Source of the DNA: Burkholderiales bacterium
GTDB taxonomy: Bacteria; Pseudomonadota; Gammaproteobacteria; Burkholderiales; Nitrosomonadaceae
Direction: 5' to 3'
DNA: 64,000 nucleotides
Assembly (NCBI GenBank): GCA_024235735.1
Contig: JACKLU010000012.1
Span: 12,817 to 76,816 of the forward strand
The translations under genes and the position numbers were made by a program. Of the stretch, positions 55,069 through 64,000 are shown one piece after another. Every line of letters begins with the position of its first letter. Position 1 is the stretch's first letter. Below the pieces are notes generated by a model. That model saw nothing but the letters and a program-made list of their open reading frames with translations, did no database searches and was not told where the DNA came from.

Positions 55069-58000
55069 ATGCATACCAGACTCGATATTTCTTCCATCGC
55101 CGGTGTTAAAGGGAGCGTTCATGAATTCTTCTCACTCATACAGGAGAATCTGGATGCCTTTGACCGGAATCCTGAAAATCTCCAGCATATTCACGCCTGT
55201 CGCACACACATTCATCAGTTGAATGACCTATTTGAGATGCTGGAATTAAACGATATCCGCATCGTCACCGGAAAAGCAGAGCAGCTCATCATCGCTCTGA
55301 TCGAACAACGGGTAAACCCGGATCAAACCACGATCAATACAATCAGACAGTCCATCAGAATGACGCTTGACTGTCTCGATGAGCGTATTGATGGCGCAGG
55401 ATATGATCTGTTACGTCTGTTCTCTGCCTACCGCGATTTGATGCTGTTGCTGGGACATGCGCAAATATCCTTGTATGACTTGTTTCATCCCGCTTTGATT
55501 GCAGACCCGCCACTCAAACCCGCGTTCACCCATCTTACGTCACAGCAACACGAAACCCTGGTCAGACAGGCGCGTACTGAATATCAGTCCGGACTTGTGC
55601 AATGGCTGAAAACCACTGTCAATCAGGACGGTCTCGATAAAATGCAACGCGCCATCGCCCAGATGGAAAAGCTACCCGGCCCAACAGCACAGCGCATTTT
55701 CTGGTGGATTGCGGGCGGTTTCCTGGGAAGTCTTACGACACAACAACAAAATACAGATCCACTGAATCGAAAACTATGCGGCAAAATCGAAAAAACGTTA
55801 CGCCAATTTGTCGAGGAGTTACCGCCCGGCACAGCGCAGCTGACGCGCGAACTGCTCTACCAGATTGCCCGCCGGCCAGAAACAAATGCGGTTAACCAAC
55901 AAATTACGGATATACACAAGGCTTATGCACTACCGTCTTTTATGCCGTTCGATGAATCGAATTTAGCGATACCGGTTTCACCACGTGATTACCTGCAGGA
56001 AATTCAGAAATCACTGGGCAAAGCCAATGAAAACTGGCAGTCATTCTGTTCGGGTGAGCAAATTGCGCTGGAGGCATTTTTAAACACCATGGCGCAACTC
56101 GATGAACCGGCGTTACAGACGCAAAGCAAACCCTTGCAAAAATTGATCACGGCCATCAGCAACACAGCACAAACACTGTACATCAGACAAATCAATCCGG
56201 ATGTAATGCGCGATGAAGTAGCGATGGAGATTGCAGCCGCTTTACTGAATCTGGAAAGCATCGTCGTGAACTTTAATAAACGGCAAGACAATCTGGCCGA
56301 TCTCGTCGATACCATAACCCGGCGATTAAGCGCCATCACCGCGACGGATCAGACGCCGGAAAATATTCAGACTGATCTGGCTAAGCCGACTTTTCACGCA
56401 ATTGAAAGTCCGGAGCAAAATCTAGCCATACAATCACAGGCTGCAACGGAAATGCTGATCAATCTGCGGCAAATCGAACAAGCACTGGAGCAATTCTTTC
56501 AAGCACCCGCTGACCGGACCGCCTTATCGGCGCTGACGCCATTATTCAATCAAATCTCCGGCGTTCTGATCATGCTTGGACTGGAACCCGCCAATCATTT
56601 ATTGACACTCTGCCATAATCTGACGCAAACCTTCGCTGATCCGGATTATTCATTGCATCAGTCCGAACAGAATCTGCTTGCCGATGCCATCGGCAGCCTG
56701 AATTTTTTCCTGGAAGCACTGAAGCAAGACGCACCCGATTGCCTGAAAATTGTCGATCAGGCAATCGCTGTTTTTGAAAGCCAAAGAAAACAAACAGACA
56801 AGCATGTCTTATCACGGACTGAGGCAAAAGAAATAACGGATATTTCTGATAGCGCAACAAATGATTCACGCACTATTTTGTCAGAACCTGAAGAGATTGC
56901 CGCACCCGCTATACGGACAGACAGTACTCCGGATGCTGAATTACTGGGTATATTTCTAAAGGAATCGGATGAAATTCTGGCCGAAATCGCTCAGGCTACA
57001 CAACGTTGTCAGGCCGATGCCGCGGACATCACGTCACTCACCAGCATACGGCGCGGATTCCATACACTCAAAGGCAGCAGCCGGATGATCAAATTGGAAT
57101 TCTTCAGCGATGCCGCTTGGATGATGGAACAAGCATTAAATCAGTGGTTGAATGAAAAGAATCAGGTTACCGCCGAGCTGCTTAGTCTACTGGAATACGC
57201 ACACAAAACATTTACGCAATGGTGCGATAATTTGAAAAACGCCGCTCAAACAGAGATCGACACCGGAAATCTGCAGGAATTCATCAACGCGTTACATACG
57301 ACAGAGAGCAACGAGCAATTGTTATCGGTCATACAGGATAAAAATGCTCTTGAAGCTACTGAAAAGACGGTCAAGATTGGTGATATTTCGATTGATGCTG
57401 ATCTTTTTGAAATATTTTCCAAGGAATCAAGGCAACATATCAAAACCCTTGAAAAGGAGTTGGAAGCGCTACTCCAAACACATCCGGCAATCATTACCCA
57501 TCCCTGTACGCTGGCCGCGCACACGCTGGCGAGCACATCGGCTGCTTTGCGGCTGACTTTTATCGCGGAACTGTGCAGCGCACTGGAAACCTGGTTATCC
57601 CGATTACAGGAAAATCAGACACAACTCAAAGAATCCGATACGCAATTAATACAGAATGGTGTCCAGCAGCTGGGTGAACTTTTGCAAAAAATTTACTTAC
57701 AGCAGTTTCCCGATGAGATTGACTTGCAGCTCAGTCAATTTCTGGCCCTGGAAATTAAAAAGCGGCTGTCTGAAAAAGAAGCAGCTGCACTCGAACAGGT
57801 CATTGACGTACAAAAACCGATTGATCTGAGCGAATACCGTTTAAAGAAAATACCCGCGCATAGCCAATCCGGACAATCCGCGATACTTCAGAACAGTGAG
57901 AATAATATTGCTGCTGGCAACACCCCCGGAAATATCAGCAGCGAGTTGCTTCATGTCTTTCTGGAAGAAGCCAGGGACACCATACCGAAAATCAGCGAAA

Positions 58001-60255
58001 AAATTCGCGCCTGGCGTATTCTGCCGCAGAACGATGAAATCCGAATCAACCTGCTCAGACTACTGCACACACTCAAAGGCAGCGCCAACATGATTGGCGC
58101 GGAACAACTGGGAGAACTGATTCATACCATGGAGAGTGAAGTCGAAGAAGCATTCAGCGAATCCGTGGTATCCACTTATGCCATTGATTCAATTGAACAT
58201 GCATTTGATCAACTTTGTGAAAAAATTGAACAACTGCAACTTATCGCGTTCAGCGTTGAATCGCCCCCGGCAATCGCAGATACCACCGATGACGCATTCC
58301 CGACTGAAGCACTCCATGCAACCGAAAAGGAAACAGCAGGCGAAACAGCAACCCGAACCGCCGTATCCCTATCCAGTGCGGCCGGAGCAACATCTCAGGA
58401 ATCTATTGCACAACCTGGCGCAGCCTTGCGTGTTAATGCCGAACTGATCGACCGGCTGGTCAATGACTCCGGAGAAGTCAGCATTTTTCGCTCTAAAATC
58501 GAAGCGCAACTCAACAATTTCAAACAATCATTACAGGATTTAAATGAAAGCATAGAACGGCTGTACGGTCAGTTACGCGAAATTGAGATTCAGGCTGAAA
58601 CACAAATGCAATCTCAAATCGCACAACAGCAAAATCTTGATCAATCTTTTGATCCGCTGGAATTTGACCGCTTCACCCGTTTCCAGGAACTAACCCGCCT
58701 GATGGCCGAAAGCGTCGACGATGTCATGACTGTTCAGAAAAATCTTGCCAATGCGCATAACGCAGCGGTTGAAGGTGTTTCTCAGCAAGCCTTTATCGTG
58801 CGGCAACTGCAACAGGAACTGGTGCGTATACGGATGATTCCTTTCGGCAGCAGTGCGGAACGTTACTATCGTGTCGCACGAAAGACAGCGAGCGACCTTG
58901 GTAAAAAAATCAATTTGACTATTCGGGGGGAAGATGTCGAAATTGATCGGGGCATTCTGGAGAAAGTCAGTATCTCGCTGGAGCATATTCTGCGAAATGC
59001 AATCGTGCACGGGATCGAGAAACCAACCCGCCGCATCAAATTCGGAAAACCGGAAGCCGGTCAGATCTCGATAAATTTACAGCGCGAAGGTAACGAGGTG
59101 GTGATTTCTGTTGGTGATGACGGCACTGGCCTGGATTTAAAAAGGATTCACAAGAAAGCTATCAAACTGGGATTGATCCATAGAAACGAGCGCCTGGATG
59201 ATGATCAGATAGCCGCGTTGATCTTTCTGCCCGGACTGACAACCCGTGAACAAATCACCGGAACCGCAGGACGCGGCATGGGTATGGATATCGTACATAA
59301 TGATATCTCCGGCTTGGGCGGGCAAATCACTATCGATTCACAAAAGAACAAAGGTACTGCATTTCACATCCACCTCCCTTTAACATTAGCCGTCGCTCAG
59401 ACATTAATGGTTACCGCTGGTAATCAGGTCTTTGCTATACCCTCAAAAAATATCGCACATATCCATGAACTGGATTGGGAGACGCTGCAAGCCGCTTACC
59501 AGAATCATCGAATTGATTTTGACAACCATACTTACCCTTTTACGCACTTGTCGTTTCTATTGAATCAAAATAATCTGCGCATTGAACCGAAGAAACGCAA
59601 TCCTGTTCTCTTATTACAAAGCAGCAATTCACACCTTGCCGTTCAGGTTGATACACTGATGGACAATCAGGAGGTCGTCGTTAAAAATACCGGACCACAA
59701 ATCTCACAAGCCCCCGGTATCGAAGGAGCAACCTTAAGTGGCGATGGAATGCCTGTTTTGATACTGAATCCCCTCAAGCTGCTGCAACGCGCGGATGTAC
59801 AAAAAGTGTTGACTATGCCTTTTGAAGCACTGATGGAACAATCCGCCCGAAAAGAAGATGCCTCGACAGTTGTTTTGGTCGTTGATGACTCACTCACAGT
59901 ACGCAAAGTCACTACTCGCCTACTGGAACGTGAAGGATTCCGCGTCTTAACCGCCAAGAATGGCTTGGAAGCTACTGAAATCCTGGTACACAACAAACCT
60001 GACATTGTATTGGCGGATCTCGAAATGCCCAAGTTGAATGGTTTTGAGCTGATTGGGAAAATACGTGAAAACCCGGATACCGCGCATGTGCCTATTATTG
60101 TCATATCATCCCGCACAGCGGAAAAACACCGGGAAATGGCCAGACAGCTGGGCGCCAACTTTTTTATTGGCAAGCCGTACAAGGAAGATGAACTGCTCGA
60201 ACGCATGCATTATTATCTACAACCCGAGCATGCATCACTTACTTCCCGCGCATAA
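55069..60255 (+). CDS. Hybrid chemotaxis-type histidine kinase PilL/ChpA
   Basis: 1728-aa CheA-like kinase for twitching motility and surface sensing. Order: N-terminal FimL/ChpA-like helical region (~1-600), Hpt domains with H665 (GFHTLKGSSR), H818 (AHTLASTS, divergent) and H1000 (LHTLKGSANM), CheA dimerisation region (~1125-1270), HATPase with N-box ILRNAIVHGIEKP and G-boxes VGDDGTGLD and GTAGRGMGMDIV, CheW-like domain (~1435-1580) and a C-terminal receiver with phospho-acceptor D1650 (VLADLEMPK). It follows pilJ and ends 17 bp inside the convergent mutL. Confidence 0.92.
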   Translation: MHTRLDISSIAGVKGSVHEFFSLIQENLDAFDRNPENLQHIHACRTHIHQLNDLFEMLELNDIRIVTGKAEQLIIALIEQRVNPDQTTINTIRQSIRMTLDCLDERIDGAGYDLLRLFSAYRDLMLLLGHAQISLYDLFHPALIADPPLKPAFTHLTSQQHETLVRQARTEYQSGLVQWLKTTVNQDGLDKMQRAIAQMEKLPGPTAQRIFWWIAGGFLGSLTTQQQNTDPLNRKLCGKIEKTLRQFVEELPPGTAQLTRELLYQIARRPETNAVNQQITDIHKAYALPSFMPFDESNLAIPVSPRDYLQEIQKSLGKANENWQSFCSGEQIALEAFLNTMAQLDEPALQTQSKPLQKLITAISNTAQTLYIRQINPDVMRDEVAMEIAAALLNLESIVVNFNKRQDNLADLVDTITRRLSAITATDQTPENIQTDLAKPTFHAIESPEQNLAIQSQAATEMLINLRQIEQALEQFFQAPADRTALSALTPLFNQISGVLIMLGLEPANHLLTLCHNLTQTFADPDYSLHQSEQNLLADAIGSLNFFLEALKQDAPDCLKIVDQAIAVFESQRKQTDKHVLSRTEAKEITDISDSATNDSRTILSEPEEIAAPAIRTDSTPDAELLGIFLKESDEILAEIAQATQRCQADAADITSLTSIRRGFHTLKGSSRMIKLEFFSDAAWMMEQALNQWLNEKNQVTAELLSLLEYAHKTFTQWCDNLKNAAQTEIDTGNLQEFINALHTTESNEQLLSVIQDKNALEATEKTVKIGDISIDADLFEIFSKESRQHIKTLEKELEALLQTHPAIITHPCTLAAHTLASTSAALRLTFIAELCSALETWLSRLQENQTQLKESDTQLIQNGVQQLGELLQKIYLQQFPDEIDLQLSQFLALEIKKRLSEKEAAALEQVIDVQKPIDLSEYRLKKIPAHSQSGQSAILQNSENNIAAGNTPGNISSELLHVFLEEARDTIPKISEKIRAWRILPQNDEIRINLLRLLHTLKGSANMIGAEQLGELIHTMESEVEEAFSESVVSTYAIDSIEHAFDQLCEKIEQLQLIAFSVESPPAIADTTDDAFPTEALHATEKETAGETATRTAVSLSSAAGATSQESIAQPGAALRVNAELIDRLVNDSGEVSIFRSKIEAQLNNFKQSLQDLNESIERLYGQLREIEIQAETQMQSQIAQQQNLDQSFDPLEFDRFTRFQELTRLMAESVDDVMTVQKNLANAHNAAVEGVSQQAFIVRQLQQELVRIRMIPFGSSAERYYRVARKTASDLGKKINLTIRGEDVEIDRGILEKVSISLEHILRNAIVHGIEKPTRRIKFGKPEAGQISINLQREGNEVVISVGDDGTGLDLKRIHKKAIKLGLIHRNERLDDDQIAALIFLPGLTTREQITGTAGRGMGMDIVHNDISGLGGQITIDSQKNKGTAFHIHLPLTLAVAQTLMVTAGNQVFAIPSKNIAHIHELDWETLQAAYQNHRIDFDNHTYPFTHLSFLLNQNNLRIEPKKRNPVLLLQSSNSHLAVQVDTLMDNQEVVVKNTGPQISQAPGIEGATLSGDGMPVLILNPLKLLQRADVQKVLTMPFEALMEQSARKEDASTVVLVVDDSLTVRKVTTRLLEREGFRVLTAKNGLEATEILVHNKPDIVLADLEMPKLNGFELIGKIRENPDTAHVPIIVISSRTAEKHREMARQLGANFFIGKPYKEDELLERMHYYLQPEHASLTSRA

Positions 60256-62101
60256 ACATTTTATCCAGATTCTCCATGCGCATTTCAAACCAGGTAGGTC
60301 GACCGTGATTGCATTGATCTGCGCGTTCAGTAGCTTCCATTTCGCGCAACAGCGCGTTCATTTCTGCGATCGTTAAGTTTCGGTGAGCACGGATAGCGCC
60401 ATGACAGGCCATGGTCGCCAGTATCTCGTTGCGTCGAGCAGTTATCAACTGACTTACACCATGTTCCTGCATTTCTTTCAGCAAATCCTGTATCAGCCTC
60501 ACGATATCGGACTGACCGAGAATCGCGGGCACAGCACGAATCACCAGAGTTGTTGGCGAAAGAACAGCCAGTTCGAAACCGAACTGTTTGAATACATCCG
60601 GATTCTCTTCAACGAAAACAATATCTGTATGGCCTGCATCCACTATCAGCGGAATCAGTAACTGCTGCATTGCACCGGCATGGTTAGGCATCGCTACTTT
60701 TAATTTTTCATAGACAATGCGTTCATGTGCGGCGTGCATATCCACAATAACCAGTCCGTTCGCATTCTGCGCCAGAATGTAGACGCCTTGCAGCTGAGCC
60801 AAAGCATAACCGAGCGGTGGAAAATCCGGTTTCTGCATTTCTACCGGATTCATGTCAGGTGCATCATCTTTTCGTACTTGTGCTTCTCGCGCATTTTTCC
60901 TGGCATTTAACGCATCACTTCCTCCAAATTCTGTCTGGCAGTTATCCGCAGCCACACTGCGCGCAAGATTCGATTCTTCATCAACGGCAAAAAGCTGTCG
61001 GTAAAAACTCACCGGTTGTGCAATTTTTTCCGGTATCACAGATCGATGCTCAGGATAATGTGAAACGGGATTGATGATTGTCAAATCCACTTGAGCAGGT
61101 TTCGAAGCTATGGTCAGTGATTTGTTGATTACATGAAAAATGAATTGATGTAGCGCACGTGGCTCACGAAAACGGATTTCCATTTTTGTCGGATGCACGT
61201 TGACATCAAACTCAGCAGGATTCATTTCTAAAAACAGAACAAACCCCGGATGCCGATCCAGATGCAAGACATCGCGATATGCTTCCCGTATTGCATGAGC
61301 TATCAGTTTGTCACGTACAAAACGATTGTTCACAAAAAAATACTGCATATCGCGTGAAGCACGGGAATATGCCGGCAAAGCAACAACACCGTTCAATTTT
61401 ATCCCCGCCGCTTGTTCATTAACAAACGAAACCGATTGCATAAATGCGCTGCCCAGTACCGCTTCTATTCGTTCCAAAGAATCCGCAGTACGAAAATGAA
61501 GGCGCAACTTTTCATTATGGTGCAATAAAAACTCAATTCCTGGCTGTACTAACGCCATACGTTTGAACACTTCCTCGCAATGCGCAAACTCAGTGGCTTC
61601 TGTTTTCAGAAACTTGCGTCTCGCTGGAATATTGGCATACAGATCTCGCGCGTCCACCACAGTCCCTCCGGTTAGAGACGCTGGACAGGGTTGAGTGACC
61701 AGTTTGCCATCAACTTGTACTTGCCAGGCATGATTTTGATCCACAGTACGACTTGTCAGAGTCAACGATGAAACTGCCGAAATACTGGCGAGTGCTTCAC
61801 CGCGAAAACCCAGACTGGTTATTTTCTGAAGATCTTCCAGTGTACTGATCTTACTCGTACAATGCCGGGTCAATGCTGGAACCAATTCATCCCTGGCTAT
61901 GCCAATGCCGTTGTCTTCAATACGTAGCTGCTTGATTCCGCCATTCAAAAGCTGCACACTGATTCTTGTTGCCTGAGCATCGATACTATTCTCCAGAATT
62001 TCCTTCAGCGCAGACGCGGGACGCTCGACCACCTCCCCCGCAGCAATCTGGTTGATTAATAGTTCAGGCAAGGGCTTTATGGTTGCCATAAAATTGTACA
62101 A
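60239..62101 (-). CDS. mutL: DNA mismatch repair protein MutL (endonuclease type)
   Basis: 620 aa. N-terminal GHKL ATPase (1-~330) with ENSIDAQATRI, DNGIGI and GFRGEALASI; linker; C-terminal dimerisation domain with DMHAAHERIVYE, which fits the DQHA(X)2E(X)4E metal motif with Met for Gln, and ACHGAIRAH. This means it is predicted to nick DNA itself, unlike E. coli MutL, in line with species lacking MutH. Its 3' end overlaps the convergent pilL by 17 bp; divergent from rpiA with 64 bp between starts. Confidence 0.96.
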   Translation of the reverse strand: MYNFMATIKPLPELLINQIAAGEVVERPASALKEILENSIDAQATRISVQLLNGGIKQLRIEDNGIGIARDELVPALTRHCTSKISTLEDLQKITSLGFRGEALASISAVSSLTLTSRTVDQNHAWQVQVDGKLVTQPCPASLTGGTVVDARDLYANIPARRKFLKTEATEFAHCEEVFKRMALVQPGIEFLLHHNEKLRLHFRTADSLERIEAVLGSAFMQSVSFVNEQAAGIKLNGVVALPAYSRASRDMQYFFVNNRFVRDKLIAHAIREAYRDVLHLDRHPGFVLFLEMNPAEFDVNVHPTKMEIRFREPRALHQFIFHVINKSLTIASKPAQVDLTIINPVSHYPEHRSVIPEKIAQPVSFYRQLFAVDEESNLARSVAADNCQTEFGGSDALNARKNAREAQVRKDDAPDMNPVEMQKPDFPPLGYALAQLQGVYILAQNANGLVIVDMHAAHERIVYEKLKVAMPNHAGAMQQLLIPLIVDAGHTDIVFVEENPDVFKQFGFELAVLSPTTLVIRAVPAILGQSDIVRLIQDLLKEMQEHGVSQLITARRNEILATMACHGAIRAHRNLTIAEMNALLREMEATERADQCNHGRPTWFEMRMENLDKMFMRGK

Positions 62102-62118
62102 TTACAAAACATAAACAT

Positions 62119-62124
62119 TATAAT
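62119..62124 (+). promoter_or_regulatory. Candidate -10 box for rpiA
   Basis: TATAAT, a perfect consensus hexamer, lies 41 bp before the rpiA start. TTGTAC starting at about 62094 is a possible -35 but with 19-bp spacing. The mutL promoter must lie in the same 64-bp gap or within rpiA. Confidence 0.4.
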
Positions 62125-62165
62125 GACTCAAACATATTTTAATTTGAGTTAGTGAATTTAAACAA

Positions 62166-62825
62166 ATGACACAAGACGAACAAAAAAAAGCCGCTGCTAT
62201 CGCCGCAATTGAGTATGTACCCGTTGGCCGCGTTATCGGTGTCGGTACAGGATCTACCGCAAACTATTTTATAGATGAGTTGGCCAAGATTAAACACAAA
62301 ATTGATGGTGCTGTCGCCAGTTCGGATGCTACTGCAAAACGGCTTAAGTCACACGGGATAGATGTCATCGATCTCAATGAGGTTGATGATCTGTCCGTCT
62401 ACATCGACGGTGCCGACGAAATAACCCGACACTTACACATGACCAAAGGCGGTGGTGGTGCACTCACGAGAGAAAAAATAGTGGCGGCCGTCGCAAAGCA
62501 ATTTATCTGCATCACAGATCAGAGCAAGCTTGTCAACGTGCTTGGCAATTTTCCGTTACCCATTGAAGTAATTCCTATGGCGCGTAGCTTCGTAGCCCGC
62601 GAAATTACAGCACTAGGTGGTCAGCCTGCTCTTCGTCAGGGTTTTATTACCGATAATGGCAATATCATTCTGGATGTTCATGGTTTGCAAATTTCAAATC
62701 CTGTTGAATTGGAAACGACACTAAATCAAGTCACGGGTATTGTTACCAATGGTCTCTTTGCGCGCCGTGCCGCAGATATTTTATTATTAGGTACCGATAC
62801 GGGCGTAGAGGTTATCGCGAATTAG
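62166..62825 (+). CDS. rpiA: Ribose-5-phosphate isomerase A
   Basis: Interconverts ribose-5-phosphate and ribulose-5-phosphate in the pentose phosphate and Calvin pathways. 219 aa with the phosphate loop GVGTGSTANYFIDEL, the catalytic DGADEI and KGGGGALTREKI, and EVIPMA. Complete. In autotrophic ammonia oxidisers it would also serve the Calvin cycle (inference). Followed by phoU after 58 bp on the same strand. Confidence 0.97.
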   Translation: MTQDEQKKAAAIAAIEYVPVGRVIGVGTGSTANYFIDELAKIKHKIDGAVASSDATAKRLKSHGIDVIDLNEVDDLSVYIDGADEITRHLHMTKGGGGALTREKIVAAVAKQFICITDQSKLVNVLGNFPLPIEVIPMARSFVAREITALGGQPALRQGFITDNGNIILDVHGLQISNPVELETTLNQVTGIVTNGLFARRAADILLLGTDTGVEVIAN

Positions 62826-62883
62826 CGATGGGTTTTTATTAGCATCAAGTTTTATTTTCTGTATTCAAATATTAAGGAACACC

Positions 62884-63591
62884 ATGGCAAATAAAGATCA
62901 TATTTCCAAGCAATTTGATGCTGATCTCGAAGAAGCTCGTACACGCGTTTTGCAAATGGGCGGCTTTGTTGAGGAACAGATTGAGCGAGCCATGGAAGCT
63001 CTGACCACAGGTAACGAAGAACTGATTGATCAAGTCATCGAATACGACCACCGCGTTAATGCTATGGAAGTCGCCATTGACGAAATTTGCAGTCAGATTA
63101 TTGTTCGTAGACAACCCACTGCGAGTGATTTGCGAATGATCGTCATGATCATCAAAACCATAACGGATCTCGAACGAATTGGAGACGAAGCACAAAAAAT
63201 TGCACGCATGGCACGATTAATCTACTCAACCGATCGTCTGCAAGCACCGCGTTTTACAGAAATCAAGCATGTTGGCAGCATTGCTATGGATATGGTAAAG
63301 AAAGCTCTTGATTCGTTTGCCAGACTCGACCCTAGTTCAGCGGCACAAATTGTGCGGCAGGATGAACTCGTTGATCAAGAATTCAAGTCCATAATGCGAC
63401 AGCTGATTACATTCATGATGGAAGATCCACGCAAAATATCCACATCACTTGAAATTTTGTTTGTTGCAAAAGCAATCGAACGTATCGGAGATCATGCAAA
63501 AAACATGTCAGAATACGTTGTCTATATGGTTAAAGGCAAAGATGTCAGACATGTCACGGCTGAGGAAATCGAGCGCAAGATTAGAGAATAG
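62884..63591 (+). CDS. phoU: Phosphate transport regulator PhoU
   Basis: 235-aa all-helical protein that links the Pst transporter with PhoR and represses the Pho response. Two PhoU repeats each contain the metal-binding ExxxD pattern: IKTITDLERIGDEAQKIARMA and FVAKAIERIGDHAKNMSEYV. AAGGAACACC precedes the ATG. No pst genes are adjacent in the window; the gene sits between rpiA and an rRNA operon in convergent orientation. Confidence 0.96.
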   Translation: MANKDHISKQFDADLEEARTRVLQMGGFVEEQIERAMEALTTGNEELIDQVIEYDHRVNAMEVAIDEICSQIIVRRQPTASDLRMIVMIIKTITDLERIGDEAQKIARMARLIYSTDRLQAPRFTEIKHVGSIAMDMVKKALDSFARLDPSSAAQIVRQDELVDQEFKSIMRQLITFMMEDPRKISTSLEILFVAKAIERIGDHAKNMSEYVVYMVKGKDVRHVTAEEIERKIRE

Positions 63592-63614
63592 TAACTAGAT
63601 TTATTGAATAGCAC

Positions 63615-63651
63615 TTCTTGACATTTCGCGATACAGGCGAAATGTCAAGAA
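63615..63651. terminator. 15-bp perfect hairpin between phoU and the rRNA operon
   Basis: TTCTTGACATTTCGC (63615-63629) and GCGAAATGTCAAGAA (63637-63651) form a perfect stem with a 7-nt loop, midway between the convergent phoU and 5S rRNA genes. It is likely the rRNA operon terminator and could serve both strands, although the U-runs are short. Confidence 0.7.
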
Positions 63652-63661
63652 AAGCAATGGG

Positions 63662-63775
63662 AGCCTGGCGGTGACCTACTTTCACATGCGAATGCACACT
63701 ATCATCGGCGCAACTCCGTTTCACGATTCTGTTCGGGATGGGAAGATGTGGGTCCAGAGTGCTATGACCACCAAG
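63662..63775 (-). rRNA. rrf: 5S ribosomal RNA
   Basis: Reverse complement begins GCTTGGTGGTCATAGCACTC, contains CCCATCCCGAACAG and ends in GGTCACCGCCAGGC, the canonical 5S sequence of proteobacteria. About 114 nt; ends are approximate. Downstream of 23S rRNA in the normal order. Confidence 0.95.
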
Positions 63776-63926
63776 CAAAACTGTCTGCGTATCACATTAA
63801 AGACTATGTATGTATTTCTTTTGCATCTTCTTTAAAAGAGTAATACGCAATTATATCTGGAAAGTATTCGGTTAAATTAATATCACTCTGCTTTTCGTTT
63901 CAATTTAACAAAAGTGTTAAAGTTAT
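63776..63926 (-). other. 23S-5S rRNA spacer
   Basis: About 150 bp of AT-rich spacer between the two rRNA genes. No tRNA is seen. Processing sites for RNase III/E are expected but not identifiable by eye. Confidence 0.6.
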
Positions 63927-64000
63927 AGGATCAAGCCGCACGGTCAATTAGTATCGGTTAGCTTAACATATTACTATGCTTCCACACCCGACCTATCAAC
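63927..64000 (-). rRNA. rrl: 23S ribosomal RNA, 3' end (partial)
   Basis: The reverse complement (from the window edge) reads GTTGATAGGTCGGGTGTGGA... AGCTAACCGATACTAATTGA...CGTGCGGCTTGATCCT, matching the conserved 3' terminal helix of 23S rRNA. The gene continues beyond position 64000. Confidence 0.93.

Noticed and set aside
1..64000. CRISPR arrays, tRNA genes and riboswitches
   Set aside because: Scanning the intergenic regions by eye showed no regular short repeats with spacers, no cloverleaf-like sequences and no recognisable aptamer; a dedicated search (tRNAscan-SE, Rfam) was not possible.

Overview
The window looks like a chromosomal segment of a betaproteobacterium, most likely a Nitrosomonas-type ammonia oxidiser. 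The basis is gene content: a secreted cytochrome P460, the amgK-murU pair, the thrB/DUF2782/polA neighbourhood, PilJ/PilL twitching chemosensory proteins, a beta-type flagellar filament operon and rRNA sequence. The genus is an inference, because no core nitrification gene (amo, hao) is present.

Layout. 1-6.7 kb: a complete iron-sulfur (SUF) assembly operon, A-type carrier - sufB - sufC - sufD - sufS - sufU - nfu, mostly joined by 4-bp stop/start overlaps. It uses SufU rather than SufE as sulfur acceptor. 6.7-7.9 kb: a decayed stretch with a frame-broken exported protein bearing a PEP-CTERM-like tail, a small membrane protein split across an A8 run, and a 27-codon ORF behind a perfect ribosome-binding site. 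8-18.8 kb: housekeeping genes (FMN reductase, bolA, small lipoprotein, comM, ubiK, amgK-murU, pepP, two membrane proteins, thrB, DUF2782, LOG-family). 18.8-27.2 kb: polA, rne, rluC, tesA and an ATP-binding protein of the YbbA/LolD type with no permease beside it.

27.2-34.9 kb: one giant gene (2582 aa) for a predicted type I-secreted repeat protein: DUF4347 domain, 13 tandem ~124-residue repeats, glycine linker, RTX nonapeptides and a DUF4214-like C-terminus. 35-42.7 kb: a minus-strand flagellar filament cluster in the transcription order fliC, flaG, fliD, fliS, fliT, fliK-like, flhB C-domain-like, ycgR-like. A good sigma-28 promoter candidate lies upstream of fliC. 42.88-45.26 kb: an intact IS66-family element with 8-bp target duplication (GATGCAAG) and imperfect inverted repeats, inserted just upstream of that promoter.

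45.3-52.5 kb: rpmE, a cupin protein, cytochrome P460, DUF6164, an SDR, an outer-membrane beta-barrel protein with a strong terminator, aat, bpt, a foldback repeat and pyrD. 52.9-60.3 kb: pilJ and a 1728-aa pilL/chpA hybrid kinase. 60.2-64 kb: mutL, rpiA, phoU, then on the minus strand 5S rRNA and the 3' end of 23S rRNA, running off the window.

The least ordinary parts are the giant repeat protein with its internal three-repeat duplication, the decayed 6.7-7.9 kb region with a possible -1 slippery site, the FliK-like/FlhB-C-like pair in the filament operon, and several extremely tight or overlapping divergent and convergent gene pairs.
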